This document shows positions 54,137 to 63,417 of a stretch of DNA of 64,000 nt, piece by piece. The position numbers and the translations under genes were made by a program. The stretch spans positions 1 through 64,000 of the forward strand of contig JAIELD010000029.1 in the NCBI GenBank assembly GCA_019753285.1. Reading direction: 5' to 3'. Every line of letters starts with the position of its first letter. The stretch's first letter is position 1. The DNA comes from Beijerinckiaceae bacterium (lineage in GTDB: Bacteria > Pseudomonadota > Alphaproteobacteria > Rhizobiales > Beijerinckiaceae). Under the pieces are notes generated by a model. That model had not been told where the DNA came from, did not search any database, and worked only from the letters and a program-made list of their open reading frames with translations.

Positions 54137-56089
54137 CTAGCGCCGGATATCCGGCGGCGTTGCCTCGTCCTGCAGCATCGCCAGCGCTTCGGTGAGCGGC
54201 ATCGTCGTCTGCGCCTGCGAGCCAAGCCTGCGGATCGAGACCGTGCCCTCCTCCGCCTCGCGCTTTCCGACCGCGAAGATCACCGGCACCTTGGCGAGCG
54301 AATGTTCGCGCACCTTGTAGCTGATCTTCTCGTTGCGCAGATCGGCCCTTGCCCGAAGCCCGGCCGCGAAGGCTTTCTCCGTCACCTGCTCCGCATAACC
54401 GTCGACATCGGAGGTGATCGGGCAGATGACCACCTGCTCCGGCGCAAGCCAGAGCGGGAAATGCCCGGCATAGGATTCGATCAGAATGCCGAGGAACCGC
54501 TCCATCGAACCGCAGATGGCCCGATGGATCATCACCGGAACGGTCTTCGAGCCGTCATGGTCGATGTAGAACGCCCCAAACCGCTCCGGCAGGTTGAAGT
54601 CGACCTGGGTCGTGCCGCACTGCCATTCGCGACCGATCGCGTCGCGCAGCGTGTATTCGAACTTCGGACCGTAGAACGCGCCCTCGCCGGGGTTGATGCC
54701 GGTCTTGATCTTGCCGCCGGACTGCGCCTCGATCTTCTCCAGCACCCGCCGCATCACATCCTCGGCGCGGTCCCAGAGCGCGTCCGAGCCGACGCGCTTT
54801 TCCGGCCGGGTTGAGAGCTTGACGACGAGGCTGTCGAAGCCGAAATCGGCGTAGACCGAAAGCATCAGCTCGTTGATCTTGAGGCACTCCGCCTCCATCT
54901 GCTCGTCCGTGCAGAAGACATGCGCGTCATCCTGCGTGAAGCCGCGCACGCGCATCAGCCCGTGCAGTGCGCCGGACGCCTCGTAGCGGTGCACCATGCC
55001 GAATTCGGCAAGCCTGATGGGCAGATCGCGGTAGCTCTTGAGGCCGTGCTTGAAGAGCTGGACGTGCCCCGGGCAGTTCATCGGCTTCAGCGCGAAGACG
55101 CGCTCATCTTCGGTGTCATCGCCAGCGGAGGTCGCCGCGAACATGCTCTCCTTGTACCAGCCCCAATGGCCCGAGGTTTCCCAGAGCGACTTGTCGAGCA
55201 ATTGCGGCGCGTTGACCTCTTCATAGTCGCGGCGCAGGCGCCGGCGCATATAGGCGGTCAATTGCTGGAAAAGCGTCCAGCCCTTCGAATGCCAGAAGAC
55301 CGTGCCGGGCCCTTCTTCCTGGAAATGAAACAAATCCATCTCGCGGCCGAGCTTGCGGTGGTCGCGCTTCTCCGCCTCCTCGATCTGTTTGAGGTAAGCG
55401 TCGAGATCGTCCTGGCTGGCGAAGGCGGTCGCGTAGATGCGGGTCAGCATCGGGTTGTTGCTGTCGCCGCGCCAATAGGCACCCGCCACCTTGGTCAGCT
55501 TGAAGGCGTTGCCGATCTTGCCGGTCGAGGTCATGTGCGGCCCGCGACAGAGGTCCATCCACTCGCCCTGGGCATACATCTTCAGATCTTCGCCCGGCGG
55601 AATGGCGTCGATGAGCTCGATCTTGAACGCCTCGCCCTTCTTTTCGAAATGGGCCTTCGCCTGCTCGCGCGTCCAGACCTGCTTCGTGAACGGAGCGTCT
55701 TTGGCGATGATCTCGCGCATGCGCGCTTCTATCGCTGGAAAATCCTCCAGCGAGAATGGCTGCTCGCGATAGAAATCGTAGAAGAACCCGTTCTCGATCA
55801 CCGGGCCGATCGTGACCTGCGTGCCCGGATAGAGCGACTGCACCGCCTCCGCCAGCACATGCGCGCAATCATGGCGGATGAGTTCGAGCGCGCGGGGATC
55901 CTCGCGGCTCAGGAACTCGATCTTCGCGTCCTTGTCGATCGGATCGGCGAGGTCCGCGACGACGCCGTCGAGCGCCATGGCGATCGTTCGCTTGGCAAGG
56001 CTTTTGGCAATGCCCTCGGCGATTTCCTTGCCGGTGATGTGCGGGGGATACTGACGGCTCGCGCCATCGGGAAAGGTCAGCGTGATCAT
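54137..56089 (-). CDS. thrS: threonyl-tRNA synthetase
   Basis: The 650-residue class II synthetase charges tRNA-Thr. Order of domains: TGS (about 1-65), SAD editing domain with [17 protein letters not shown] (about 72), catalytic core with [12 protein letters not shown] and TQDDAHVFC, and the anticodon-binding domain from about 540. ATG 56089 has GGAG upstream; an upstream in-frame start adds 19 non-family residues. It is full length. Confidence 0.97.
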   Translation of the reverse strand: MITLTFPDGASRQYPPHITGKEIAEGIAKSLAKRTIAMALDGVVADLADPIDKDAKIEFLSREDPRALELIRHDCAHVLAEAVQSLYPGTQVTIGPVIENGFFYDFYREQPFSLEDFPAIEARMREIIAKDAPFTKQVWTREQAKAHFEKKGEAFKIELIDAIPPGEDLKMYAQGEWMDLCRGPHMTSTGKIGNAFKLTKVAGAYWRGDSNNPMLTRIYATAFASQDDLDAYLKQIEEAEKRDHRKLGREMDLFHFQEEGPGTVFWHSKGWTLFQQLTAYMRRRLRRDYEEVNAPQLLDKSLWETSGHWGWYKESMFAATSAGDDTEDERVFALKPMNCPGHVQLFKHGLKSYRDLPIRLAEFGMVHRYEASGALHGLMRVRGFTQDDAHVFCTDEQMEAECLKINELMLSVYADFGFDSLVVKLSTRPEKRVGSDALWDRAEDVMRRVLEKIEAQSGGKIKTGINPGEGAFYGPKFEYTLRDAIGREWQCGTTQVDFNLPERFGAFYIDHDGSKTVPVMIHRAICGSMERFLGILIESYAGHFPLWLAPEQVVICPITSDVDGYAEQVTEKAFAAGLRARADLRNEKISYKVREHSLAKVPVIFAVGKREAEEGTVSIRRLGSQAQTTMPLTEALAMLQDEATPPDIRR

Positions 56090-56162
56090 CGATCTGTCTC
56101 CGTGCTCACTCCTGCAGACGAGTGCAGGTAAGCGGACGCGCTGCATGCCACAGGGTTACGCC

Positions 56163-56210
56163 GATGCCAAGTCATGAAGATGCCAAGTCATGAAGATACC
56201 AAGTCATGGT
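56163..56210. repeat. 16-bp tandem repeat, three copies
   Basis: GATGCCAAGTCATGAA occurs twice exactly (56163-56178, 56179-56194), then as GATACCAAGTCATGGT. It lies between thrS and the PAP2 gene, in the region upstream of thrS (minus strand). Confidence 0.85.
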
Positions 56211-56252
56211 GATGCCGGTTCTGCGCGTCGAGCCCACGCCCGTCGTTTCCAA

Positions 56253-57203
56253 TCAGGCGTTCTGCGGATGCAAGGCGGCATTGGGTTCGGCTTCGCTCGC
56301 AATCCTGTCGACGAACCAGTAGGTCAGCAGCGAAACGGCGAAACCGGCCATGACATCTGCGAGAAAGTGACCGCCGATCAGCGGCGTCGTGAGGATCATG
56401 AGGCCGATCACCGCGGCAACAGGAATCATGAGCCAGATGTTCGAGCGCAGATAGAACACGCACATCAGACCCATGACCGTATGGAATGAAGGAAACGAGA
56501 CCATGCCGCGTGGGCCCTGCGCCAGACCGGAAACGTCACCCGTGCGAATGCTGGCATAGTAGGCGTTGTAATCGGCCCCGACGACCGTGCCGAGCGCCCG
56601 TTCGATCTCGATCGGCACGTGATGAAAAGCGAAGGCCGATCCCGCCGGCAGCAGCGCCGCGAGCACGATCGTCGCGACGACGCTGATGCTCAGGAAGGCG
56701 AGATAGCGCTCGAATTCGTCCGCCCGCTTCGTCGCGACGAGATAGATCATGACGAGCAGCAGCGCCCCGATCGTCGCGGGGCCATAGATGATGAGCGCCC
56801 AGTCACGGATCAGCCGCTGGTCCGCCGCCCAGGTAACGAGGCGCGCGAAATCGAAGCCGATCGCGGCATCGACCGCGGCGAGACGCGCATCGGCCATCGG
56901 CATGCCGATGGTGGCGACGAGATAGGTCAGCATCACCGCCGTGAAGATCACCACGGGCAGGCAGGCCGTGGCGAACAGCATGCGCGCAAGGCAGGCGTCG
57001 CGCCGGACATGGGCGTAAAAAAGACCAGCGAGGTGGAACGCGAGGCCCGCGAGGCAGACGCCGAGAAATGCGCGATTGAAAAATGTCTGCTGCATCCATG
57101 CATTGCCGAGCCGGACGCTCCAAGGCACGGCGATGCCAAGGCATAGCAGGCAAACCGCCAAGTTGAGCCGTTGAAGTGGCGAAGCCTGGAACGCCATACG
57201 CAT
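56253..57203 (-). CDS. PAP2-family membrane phosphatase
   Basis: The 316-residue protein has about six membrane helices. The PAP2 motif 2 is SFPSFHTVMGL and motif 3 is PLIGGHFLADVMAG, giving the active-site His pair and Asp; motif 1 is not evident, with RxxxxxxP lacking where expected. This suits inositolphosphotransferase or lipid phosphatase variants of the superfamily. The start at 57203 has AAAGG eight bases upstream. Confidence 0.84.
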   Translation of the reverse strand: MRMAFQASPLQRLNLAVCLLCLGIAVPWSVRLGNAWMQQTFFNRAFLGVCLAGLAFHLAGLFYAHVRRDACLARMLFATACLPVVIFTAVMLTYLVATIGMPMADARLAAVDAAIGFDFARLVTWAADQRLIRDWALIIYGPATIGALLLVMIYLVATKRADEFERYLAFLSISVVATIVLAALLPAGSAFAFHHVPIEIERALGTVVGADYNAYYASIRTGDVSGLAQGPRGMVSFPSFHTVMGLMCVFYLRSNIWLMIPVAAVIGLMILTTPLIGGHFLADVMAGFAVSLLTYWFVDRIASEAEPNAALHPQNA

Positions 57204-57324
57204 GAAGCCGCCTTTGAAACCGCGGAAGCCGGCCAATGCGGACAAGTCCCGCAAGCCAGCCGCAGCATACGGGCCGGCCGTTTAATTTATGGTGACCTCC
57301 GCCGGCCTGAAGCTGAGGTGAAGC

Positions 57325-57669
57325 TCAGGCGCGCGGGCGATCCGGCGGCGATTGCTGTGTCATGCGCCATGATCCGTAGCGCCAGGGCGCGAACCAGCGC
57401 GCGTCGGAGGGGATAGCGTCGCAGACGAAATCGAGGCCGGATGTTCCGCCCGGCCGGCAGCGGCAAATGCGGGCAAAACCCATCCATCCGCCGGCCCATG
57501 CGCCATGCCGACCGAGCGCTTCGATCATGTAGCTCGAACATGTGGGAAGATGCCGGCATTGCCGTCCGATGAAGGCGGACAACGTCAACTGATAGAGACG
57601 GACGAACCCGATGAGAAGTTGTTTCAATGGCTGTGGCCGTCCATCGTCGCGCGCCATGCGCAGGCTCAA
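57325..57669 (-). CDS. yidD: membrane protein insertion efficiency factor YidD
   Basis: The 114-residue protein has the YidD core: QLLIGFVRLYQLTLSAFIGR, CRHLPTCSSYMIEALGRHGA and a Cys-rich end ARICRCRPGG. It assists YidC-dependent insertion at the inner membrane. TTG 57669 overlaps the NifU-like stop by four bases; ATG 57657 is the alternative. It lacks the usual HPGGxDPVP continuation, replaced by GTSGLDFVCDAIP. Confidence 0.92.
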   Translation of the reverse strand: MSLRMARDDGRPQPLKQLLIGFVRLYQLTLSAFIGRQCRHLPTCSSYMIEALGRHGAWAGGWMGFARICRCRPGGTSGLDFVCDAIPSDARWFAPWRYGSWRMTQQSPPDRPRA

Positions 57670-58115
57670 GCGACCAGCTTGGCTTCCGGCTTGGCGGCAG
57701 CCTTCTCGGCGGCTTCGAGCGTCGCCTCGAAAGTAAGCAGGGTCGAGGCATGGCGCGCCTTGAAATCCTTGACCGGCTGCAGCACCTTCGCCTCCGCGAA
57801 GCGCCCCTCGGGCGGCGGGGCATCGCTCTTCAGCATGGCGCGAACCGCGTCCCGCGCGGCGCGCAGTTCGTCGAGACTGGCTCCGATCACGTTACGGGCC
57901 ATGATCGACGAGGAGGCCTGACCCAACGCGCAGGCCTTCACCTCATGCGCGAAATCGGCGACCCTGCCATCCTCGATCCGCAAATCGACCACGACGGTCG
58001 AGCCGCACAGCTTGGAGTGCGCGCTTGCGCTGGCGTCCGGCGCATCAAGGCGACCCTGCCGCGGAATGTCGGCGGCAAGCTCCAGTATGCGGGCGTTGTA
58101 GAGGTCGTCGAACAT
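57666..58115 (-). CDS. NifU/IscU-like iron-sulfur cluster scaffold
   Basis: The 149-residue protein contains three scaffold Cys: in SKLCGSTVVVDL, in KACALGQASSSI and a possible distal site. The third usual Cys (near the C-terminus) is not evident, since the end is Ala/Lys-rich (EKAAAKPEAKLVA). This fits the SufU/NifU-N family adaptation seen beside yidD in alphaproteobacteria. It is divergent from folE. Confidence 0.86.
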   Translation of the reverse strand: MFDDLYNARILELAADIPRQGRLDAPDASASAHSKLCGSTVVVDLRIEDGRVADFAHEVKACALGQASSSIMARNVIGASLDELRAARDAVRAMLKSDAPPPEGRFAEAKVLQPVKDFKARHASTLLTFEATLEAAEKAAAKPEAKLVA

Positions 58116-58477
58116 CGCGTAAGCCTATCCTGTTTTCCTACGTCATGAAACTGGCGACGGTTCTGGAAAAAAGAAAGCGCATGACGATTTTTTTTGCCAC
58201 ATGAGGGGCGATCGGCGACGGGCGGCGAGACGCTCACGCGAAGGTGAATGGCGGATACGGTCTTTTGACGATCCGCCTTGCATCCTGTCATCGAAAAGGC
58301 GCGATACACACCTTATGTTGGAGATGTCAGGCGATGGCGGGCAAGGGACTGCGTCGCTTGCCTTGTTTGACAGCGATCCTGAATTGCGGTCCGATCGCGA
58401 GCCGCAACAAATCCAAAGCCGAACGGCCCGCGTAACCCGTCGGTATGTCAGTCACCCACACCGGAAGGAGGCACCAC
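58116..58477. other. divergent promoter region between the NifU-like gene and folE
   Basis: This 362-base gap should contain both promoters. TTGACA occurs at 58367-58372, about 105 bases before the folE start, but no good partner hexamer follows. The folE ribosome site GGAAGGAGGCACCAC is clear. I see no conserved riboswitch or small gene. Confidence 0.45.
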
Positions 58478-59113
58478 ATGGATGCTGTGGTTAAGCCCTT
58501 AAAAATTCAGCCAGTCTCTCCCGAACGCAAATTGCTCGCTCGCCCGACCCGCGAGGAAGCCGAAGCTGCCGTTCGCGTTCTCATCCGCTGGACCGGCGAG
58601 GATCCAGATCGCGAAGGCCTCGTTGACACGCCGAAGCGCGTCGTCAGATCCTATGAGACGCTGTTCGGCGGCTACAACGACAATCCGGCCGAGGAGTTGC
58701 AGCGCACCTTCGAGGACGTGCAAGGCTACGACGATCTCGTACTGGTGCGCGATATTCCGTTCTACTCGCATTGCGAGCACCATCTGGTGCCGTTCGTGGG
58801 CAAGGCGCATATCGGCTACTATCCGAGCGAGGGGGTCGTCGGCCTCTCCAAGCTCGCTCGCGTCGTCGACATCTTCGCCCGCCGCATGCAGACGCAGGAA
58901 GCAATGACTGCGCAGATCGTTCAGTCTATCGACGACGTCCTGAAGCCGCGCGGCCTCGCCGTTCTCGTCGAAGCCGAGCACATGTGCATGGCGATGCGGG
59001 GCATCCAGAAGCAGGGTGTCTCCACCGTCACGACCCAGTTCACCGGTGTTTTCCGCGACGATCCGGCAGAGCAGGTTCGGTTTTTCGAGCTCATTCGCGG
59101 CTTCAAGCGCTGA
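58478..59113 (+). CDS. folE: GTP cyclohydrolase I
   Basis: The enzyme makes 7,8-dihydroneopterin triphosphate, the first step of folate (and pterin) synthesis. It has 211 residues from ATG 58478. Zinc ligands are in [20 protein letters not shown] (Cys and His) and in [14 protein letters not shown] (Cys). The pattern [15 protein letters not shown] is also typical. It is followed by hisI, which shares a cyclohydrolase chemistry but not a pathway. Confidence 0.96.
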   Translation: MDAVVKPLKIQPVSPERKLLARPTREEAEAAVRVLIRWTGEDPDREGLVDTPKRVVRSYETLFGGYNDNPAEELQRTFEDVQGYDDLVLVRDIPFYSHCEHHLVPFVGKAHIGYYPSEGVVGLSKLARVVDIFARRMQTQEAMTAQIVQSIDDVLKPRGLAVLVEAEHMCMAMRGIQKQGVSTVTTQFTGVFRDDPAEQVRFFELIRGFKR

Positions 59114-59170
59114 TTTGCTTTCGGATCGATTGAAGTTCCCTTAAAACGCACAGAAGCGCGAGGGCATTTC

Positions 59171-59626
59171 ATGACGGATAATGACAGGTCGAAACTCGCA
59201 GCCGGATCGAACGATCCGGCTGTTTCAGTTTTCAGGGCGGCGGCTTCAAGAAGCGAACTCGAGGAAGGCGCCGCGCTGACCCCCAAATTCGATGCGAACG
59301 GCCTCGTCACCGTGGTGACGACCGATGTCGAAAGCGGCGAGGTGCTGATGGTCGCTCACATGAATGCGGAGGCATTGTCGCGCACCATCGCGAGCGGCGA
59401 TGTCTGGTACTGGTCGCGCTCGCGCGCGGAGCTTTGGCGCAAGGGCGCGACGAGCGGGCATACACAGCGGGTCGAGGATATCCGCATCGACTGCGACCAG
59501 GACGCGCTCTGGATCAAAGTTCGGCAGACGGGGCCCGCCTGCCATACGAATCGCAAATCCTGCTTCTATAGAGCCGTGATCGGCAATGCAGATGGCACGG
59601 CGCGGCTCGAGGCGTCGCCAGCCTGA
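59171..59626 (+). CDS. hisI: phosphoribosyl-AMP cyclohydrolase
   Basis: This histidine-biosynthesis enzyme opens the purine ring of PR-AMP. The 151 residues include VLMVAHMNAEALSRTI, LWRKGATSGHTQRVEDI, DCDQDALWIKVRQTGPACHT and SCFYRAV, with the Asp and Cys metal ligands. An N-terminal extension of about 30 residues precedes the core. The fused HisE domain of gamma-proteobacterial HisI is absent. Confidence 0.95.
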   Translation: MTDNDRSKLAAGSNDPAVSVFRAAASRSELEEGAALTPKFDANGLVTVVTTDVESGEVLMVAHMNAEALSRTIASGDVWYWSRSRAELWRKGATSGHTQRVEDIRIDCDQDALWIKVRQTGPACHTNRKSCFYRAVIGNADGTARLEASPA

Positions 59627-59706
59627 CGCCTTGCCGAAGCGTTAGGGTTTAGCAATCAATTCGAGCGATATTTGCTGTCTAATCGTTTGCGAGGAAAAGA
59701 CGTCCC

Positions 59707-60732
59707 GTGTTCAACATGCTGTCCTGGCCCACCAGACGCACCTCCTCGCAAGGCGATGACCGTTTCACCGACACGGTCCCGCCGAAGCCCGAAGCCAGCC
59801 TTCGCCCTCCGGTCGTCGGCGTCGCGTTCGGCGCAGGTGCGGCCCGTGGCTGGGCGCATATCGGCATATTGGAGGCGCTGGTCGAGGCCGGCGTCACACC
59901 CTCCGTCATCACCGGCACCTCGATCGGCGCGGTGGTCGGCGGATGCTATGCGGCAGGTCGCCTCGATGAATTGAAGGAATTCGCCCTCGGCCTGACACGC
60001 CGACGCGTCTTCAGCCTGATGGACCTCCATCTCGGCGGAGCGGGCCTCATCAGCGGCGCTCGCCTCCGGGCGATGCTCGAGGAGGGCCTTGGCGGGCAGA
60101 CCATCGAGAGCCTGCCGATCAAGTTCGCGGCAGTGACGACGGAATTCGGCTCCGGCCACGAAATCTGGCTGACACGCGGCCACCTCGTCACCGCCATGCG
60201 GGCCTCCTACGCCATTCCCGGCATTTTCGAGCCGCTCAACATCGGTGGTCGCTGGCTTTTCGACGGCGCACTCGTCAATCCCGTGCCAGTCTCGGTCGCG
60301 CGGGCGCTCGGCGCGGAGATGGTCATCTCCGTCAGCCTGAATTCGGACCACAATGGCCGCGGCACGATCATTCAGGACCATCAGGTCGAAGCCCCGCCTG
60401 CCCCGCCCGTCGAGGTGCCGGAGCGCCGCCGTGGCCTGTTCAGCCCCGTGACCAACGCGGCCGCCGCCGTCCATCGTCTCACGAGACGGCCGGATGGCGC
60501 GCCCGGCATCGCACAGGTGATGGTCGATGCGATCAACATCACGCAGGACCGCATCGCGCGCTCCCGGCTCGCCGGCGACCCGCCGGATATCGCGATCAAT
60601 CCCAAGCTGTCGAAGATCGGCTTGTTCGAATTTCAGCGCGCCGACGACAGCATGGCGATCGGCCGTGAGGCGGTCGAGCGCCTGTTGCCGGAAATCAGAG
60701 ACGTCCTCGCCTCGCTGTCCATGCCGGCCTGA
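59707..60732 (+). CDS. patatin-like phospholipase (RssA/YchK type)
   Basis: The 341-residue serine hydrolase starts at GTG 59707 after AGGAAAAG. It has the glycine-rich oxyanion motif GVAFGAGAARGWAHIGILEA, the nucleophile elbow GTSIGAVVGG (Ser about 73) and the catalytic Asp in DGALVNPVPV (about 185). It should cleave acyl esters of lipids. It converges on a CBS-domain gene. Confidence 0.92.
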   Translation: MFNMLSWPTRRTSSQGDDRFTDTVPPKPEASLRPPVVGVAFGAGAARGWAHIGILEALVEAGVTPSVITGTSIGAVVGGCYAAGRLDELKEFALGLTRRRVFSLMDLHLGGAGLISGARLRAMLEEGLGGQTIESLPIKFAAVTTEFGSGHEIWLTRGHLVTAMRASYAIPGIFEPLNIGGRWLFDGALVNPVPVSVARALGAEMVISVSLNSDHNGRGTIIQDHQVEAPPAPPVEVPERRRGLFSPVTNAAAAVHRLTRRPDGAPGIAQVMVDAINITQDRIARSRLAGDPPDIAINPKLSKIGLFEFQRADDSMAIGREAVERLLPEIRDVLASLSMPA

Positions 60733-60749
60733 CCGGCTTTGGTCAGGCC
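60726..60749. terminator. hairpin between convergent genes
   Basis: A perfect 9-bp stem, GGCCTGACC and GGTCAGGCC, with a 6-base loop spans the patatin stop codon and ends five bases before the CBS gene stop. No T-run follows on either strand, so a terminator function is only possible. Confidence 0.4.
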
Positions 60750-60754
60750 CACTC

Positions 60755-61186
60755 TCAGGCCATGGTGATATAGCTTCGCAGGGCATCCTGCTCGCTTTCC
60801 ATGTCGTTGATGCGGTATTTCACGACATCACCGATCGAGATGATCCCGGTCAGCCGTCCCTCGCTCACGATCGGCAGGTGCCTGAACTTCCCTGCGGTCA
60901 TAATGTCCATGAGCTCGCTCATCAGCGCGTCTTCACCGCAGGTCACGACCTTTTCGGTCATATGCTTGGAAACCGCATTGTCGAGCGCCGCAGTGCCGAT
61001 GTGCGCGATGGCCTTGACGATATCGCGTTCAGAAATGATGCCGAGGATCTTGCCGTCGCTGCCGCAGACCACCGTCGCTCCTATGCGATGCTCGGTCAGC
61101 AGCCGGGCGGCTTCCTGAAGCGTACGGTGAGGCGACACCGTAATGACGGCGTTGCCCTTCATCTTCAATACGTGCGCTACGTTCAT
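60755..61186 (-). CDS. CBS-domain pair protein
   Basis: The 143-residue soluble protein consists of two CBS domains: VITVSPHRTLQEAARLLTEH to IISERDIVKAI, then KVVTCGEDALMSELMDIMTA to GIISIGDVVKYR. Such Bateman modules bind adenine nucleotides and sense energy state. It has no attached catalytic domain. The partner is unknown. Confidence 0.92.
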   Translation of the reverse strand: MNVAHVLKMKGNAVITVSPHRTLQEAARLLTEHRIGATVVCGSDGKILGIISERDIVKAIAHIGTAALDNAVSKHMTEKVVTCGEDALMSELMDIMTAGKFRHLPIVSEGRLTGIISIGDVVKYRINDMESEQDALRSYITMA

Positions 61187-61390
61187 GATCGATCTTCCTC
61201 CGTTGATCGGAAGGCATCGATCCGCGCGCCGTTTCTAAGCCGGCATAAGGCGGTGACGCCTCTCATACTTTATGCTGATCCTCATTCGTCCGAGATGCAA
61301 GGTCTTTCAAAGATCCAACATCTTCAGCGATGCGAGTGATTTCGACAAAAAGGCACTTTCGTCGCTCCTTCAGGGCTGCCCAACGGCCGC

Positions 61391-62188
61391 TCAGAAGGCC
61401 GGCTGAGGGCGGAACCGGTCCAGAACCGTCATCAGCACCATGCCGATCAGATAGCCGCCGACATGCGCCTCCCAGGCGATGTTGGCCGCCTCCGTCGCCC
61501 CGCCGCCAATGTTGAAGCCGAAAGCAAAGAGCAGGTTGATGCCTATCCACAGGAGCGTATTGGCGACGACGCGGCGGTCCGTCGCCGCGACGCCGAGCGG
61601 CATCAGCGGCACATGGGCGAGTTCCGCCTGCTCCTGCGGCGAGGCCATGGGCCGCATCGGCAGCAGCATGGCCGCGCCCATCGCGGCGGCCACTGCGCCC
61701 GATGCGCCGATGACCGGAACGATCGAGCCCTCGTTGAAGGCCGCATAGCAGAGGGCTGCGCCAGCGGCGGCGAGCGCGAAGAACACGCTGAAGACGACAG
61801 GGCCGAGCCGCCGCGCGACCACGCTGCCGAATGCGAGGAACCACAGGCTGTTCAGCAGCACATGCGGCCAGTTCGCGTGGATGAATGCGTAGCTGACGAG
61901 GCTCGTCCAGACATTGCTCTCGTCCGACAACAGAATCGCGAGGAATGCCGGCGAGGGCCGCTCGGCCACGGGCAAAGCGCTGAAAGCGCGGGCAAGACCG
62001 TCTATGGTCGCCCATTCCATTTCCAGCGCCAGCCGTGCCGGCACGAAGCCATGTAAAGCTGCGAAGGCGAAATCGTCCGCATCCGACAGTTGCAGACGAT
62101 AAATATGAACGAGCACGAATATGGCAATGAAGCCAATCACGACCCCTGGAACGTTGAAGATCGGCACGCGCTCTTTTTCGATATCCAC
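61391..62188 (-). CDS. rhomboid-family intramembrane serine protease
   Basis: The 265-residue protein has about six to seven membrane helices. The L1 loop region and helix HANWPHVLLNSLWFLAFGS, the nucleophile Ser in VIGASGAVAAAMGA (about residue 160) and the His in EAHVGGYLIGMV (about 240) form the rhomboid dyad. GTG 62188 lies seven bases after GGAAGG; an upstream TTG at 62203 would hide that site. Natural substrates are unknown. Confidence 0.88.
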   Translation of the reverse strand: MDIEKERVPIFNVPGVVIGFIAIFVLVHIYRLQLSDADDFAFAALHGFVPARLALEMEWATIDGLARAFSALPVAERPSPAFLAILLSDESNVWTSLVSYAFIHANWPHVLLNSLWFLAFGSVVARRLGPVVFSVFFALAAAGAALCYAAFNEGSIVPVIGASGAVAAAMGAAMLLPMRPMASPQEQAELAHVPLMPLGVAATDRRVVANTLLWIGINLLFAFGFNIGGGATEAANIAWEAHVGGYLIGMVLMTVLDRFRPQPAF

Positions 62189-62684
62189 CAGCAGGCCTTC
62201 CAATCACGATTGAAACACGTGTCTAGACAAATTCGTCGCCGCGGGACAGCCCGCCAAGACGCTGCATGGGCAGCATGGCGCGAAGCCGTCGGACGAAAAC
62301 AAAAAGGGAGGCAAGACGCCTCCCTTTCGTAAACTTCATCCTTGGTCGCAGGACCACGATATTAATCATATCGGTTGGCCGGCCGCCGCGATGTTTCAAA
62401 CCAGCACACTCGAACCGAAACAGGAGCCATTTGCTCGGCGTGCATGCTGTGGAACACTCGCTTAATCGCATGAAAGCCCCCTATACGACAAACACAACCG
62501 CCGATTAACCTTACCTCGTCCGGGCAAAAAACAGGTGCGGCATAAACCATGCTGTTCCCCAGCGTCAGCGCGTCATGCAAGGCCAAACCGTGCCAAGGAG
62601 GCACAGGCTTGCACCGACGAAAACGATTTTGGGGCGAATGGGCGCGTGAGAACGCCCCCGCCGGAATGGACAGGTTGGGGCAAG
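62189..62684. other. intergenic region with orphan minus-strand transcript signal
   Basis: This is a 496-base gap between divergent rhomboid and PAS genes. It contains a strong minus-strand terminator (62296-62327) with no gene assigned upstream of it. A short minus-strand frame from ATG 62471 (GGGGG site) runs through the terminator, and another small frame ends at 62362; neither is convincing. A small RNA is possible. Confidence 0.5.
62296..62327 (-). terminator. rho-independent terminator, minus strand, no assigned gene
   Basis: A perfect 10-bp stem, AAAGGGAGGC and GCCTCCCTTT, with a 5-base loop is followed on the minus strand by TTTTTGTTTT. The plus-strand side has no T-run. Confidence 0.85.
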
Positions 62685-63281
62685 ATGAAGAACAGGAATG
62701 CGGACGAGCTTTACCGATACTGGAACGAGCTGCGTGGTCGCCGAGCCGCGCCCGAACGCAACGACCTCGATCCGAGCCGATTCCGCCACATCCTGCCGGA
62801 TGTTTTCGTTCTCGATTTCGACGCCGATCTCAAGCCCGGGCTGAGGCTCGTCGGCACGCGCATCTGTTCGCTGTTCGGCCGCGAGCTGACGGGCGAACAA
62901 CTGCCGTCGCTGTTCGCCGCAAGCGAGCGGAATGATATCCTGCGCCTTGTGAAATCGCTGGCGCGCGAGGAGAGCGCCGCGCATGTCGGGCTGATGGTGA
63001 CGTGCGATGACGGCTCGCGCTTCCCGGCAGACATGCTGCTCCTACCGCTGCGGCACAGGGGCGTGCGCTCGCAACGCATGCTCGGCCTGCTCGGCTCATC
63101 ACATGATCTTCCGATATTCGGAGCGGCTGCCGATTTTCTCGGCCTCATTTCGGTCCGGATGCTCGACGACGACACCATGTTGCGCACGCCGCGCACGCCT
63201 TCGCTTCAGGTCGGCGTCCCGCCGGCGGACATCATCAGCCGCAAAGGCCATCTCGTGCTCGTTGACGGCAAACGGCGCTGA
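62685..63281 (+). CDS. PAS-domain protein (PAS_5 family)
   Basis: The 198-residue protein starts at ATG 62685 with GGGGCAAG upstream. The pattern DELYRYWNELRGRRAAPERN, then DLDPSRFRHILPDVFVLDF and RLVGTRICSLFGRELTGE, is that of the alphaproteobacterial PAS_5 family. No output domain is attached. It precedes a PilZ gene and may act with it in c-di-GMP or envelope signalling, which is inference. Confidence 0.87.
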   Translation: MKNRNADELYRYWNELRGRRAAPERNDLDPSRFRHILPDVFVLDFDADLKPGLRLVGTRICSLFGRELTGEQLPSLFAASERNDILRLVKSLAREESAAHVGLMVTCDDGSRFPADMLLLPLRHRGVRSQRMLGLLGSSHDLPIFGAAADFLGLISVRMLDDDTMLRTPRTPSLQVGVPPADIISRKGHLVLVDGKRR

Positions 63282-63417
63282 AAACCCCGCAAAATGCGAC
63301 TATAGTCAAAAAGCTGCGTCATCCGCGTAATCGGACGTTAACGCCGACCGTTTAGCTTCGAGAGAAGCACCGGTGCGCACAGCGCTGCGGGCATCGCCTC
63401 AAACCGACGACCGAAGC

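Noticed and set aside
54137-56146. Antisense open frames of several hundred codons opposite thrS
   Set aside because: They are shadows of thrS in a GC-rich genome and show no domain motifs.
56163-56210. Possible CRISPR array
   Set aside because: The three copies are directly adjacent with no spacers, and no cas genes are in the window.
61263-61390. Minus-strand frame after the rhomboid stop ending in an acidic helical sequence
   Set aside because: There is no start codon or ribosome site in that frame outside the rhomboid gene, so I treat it as non-coding or a degraded fragment.
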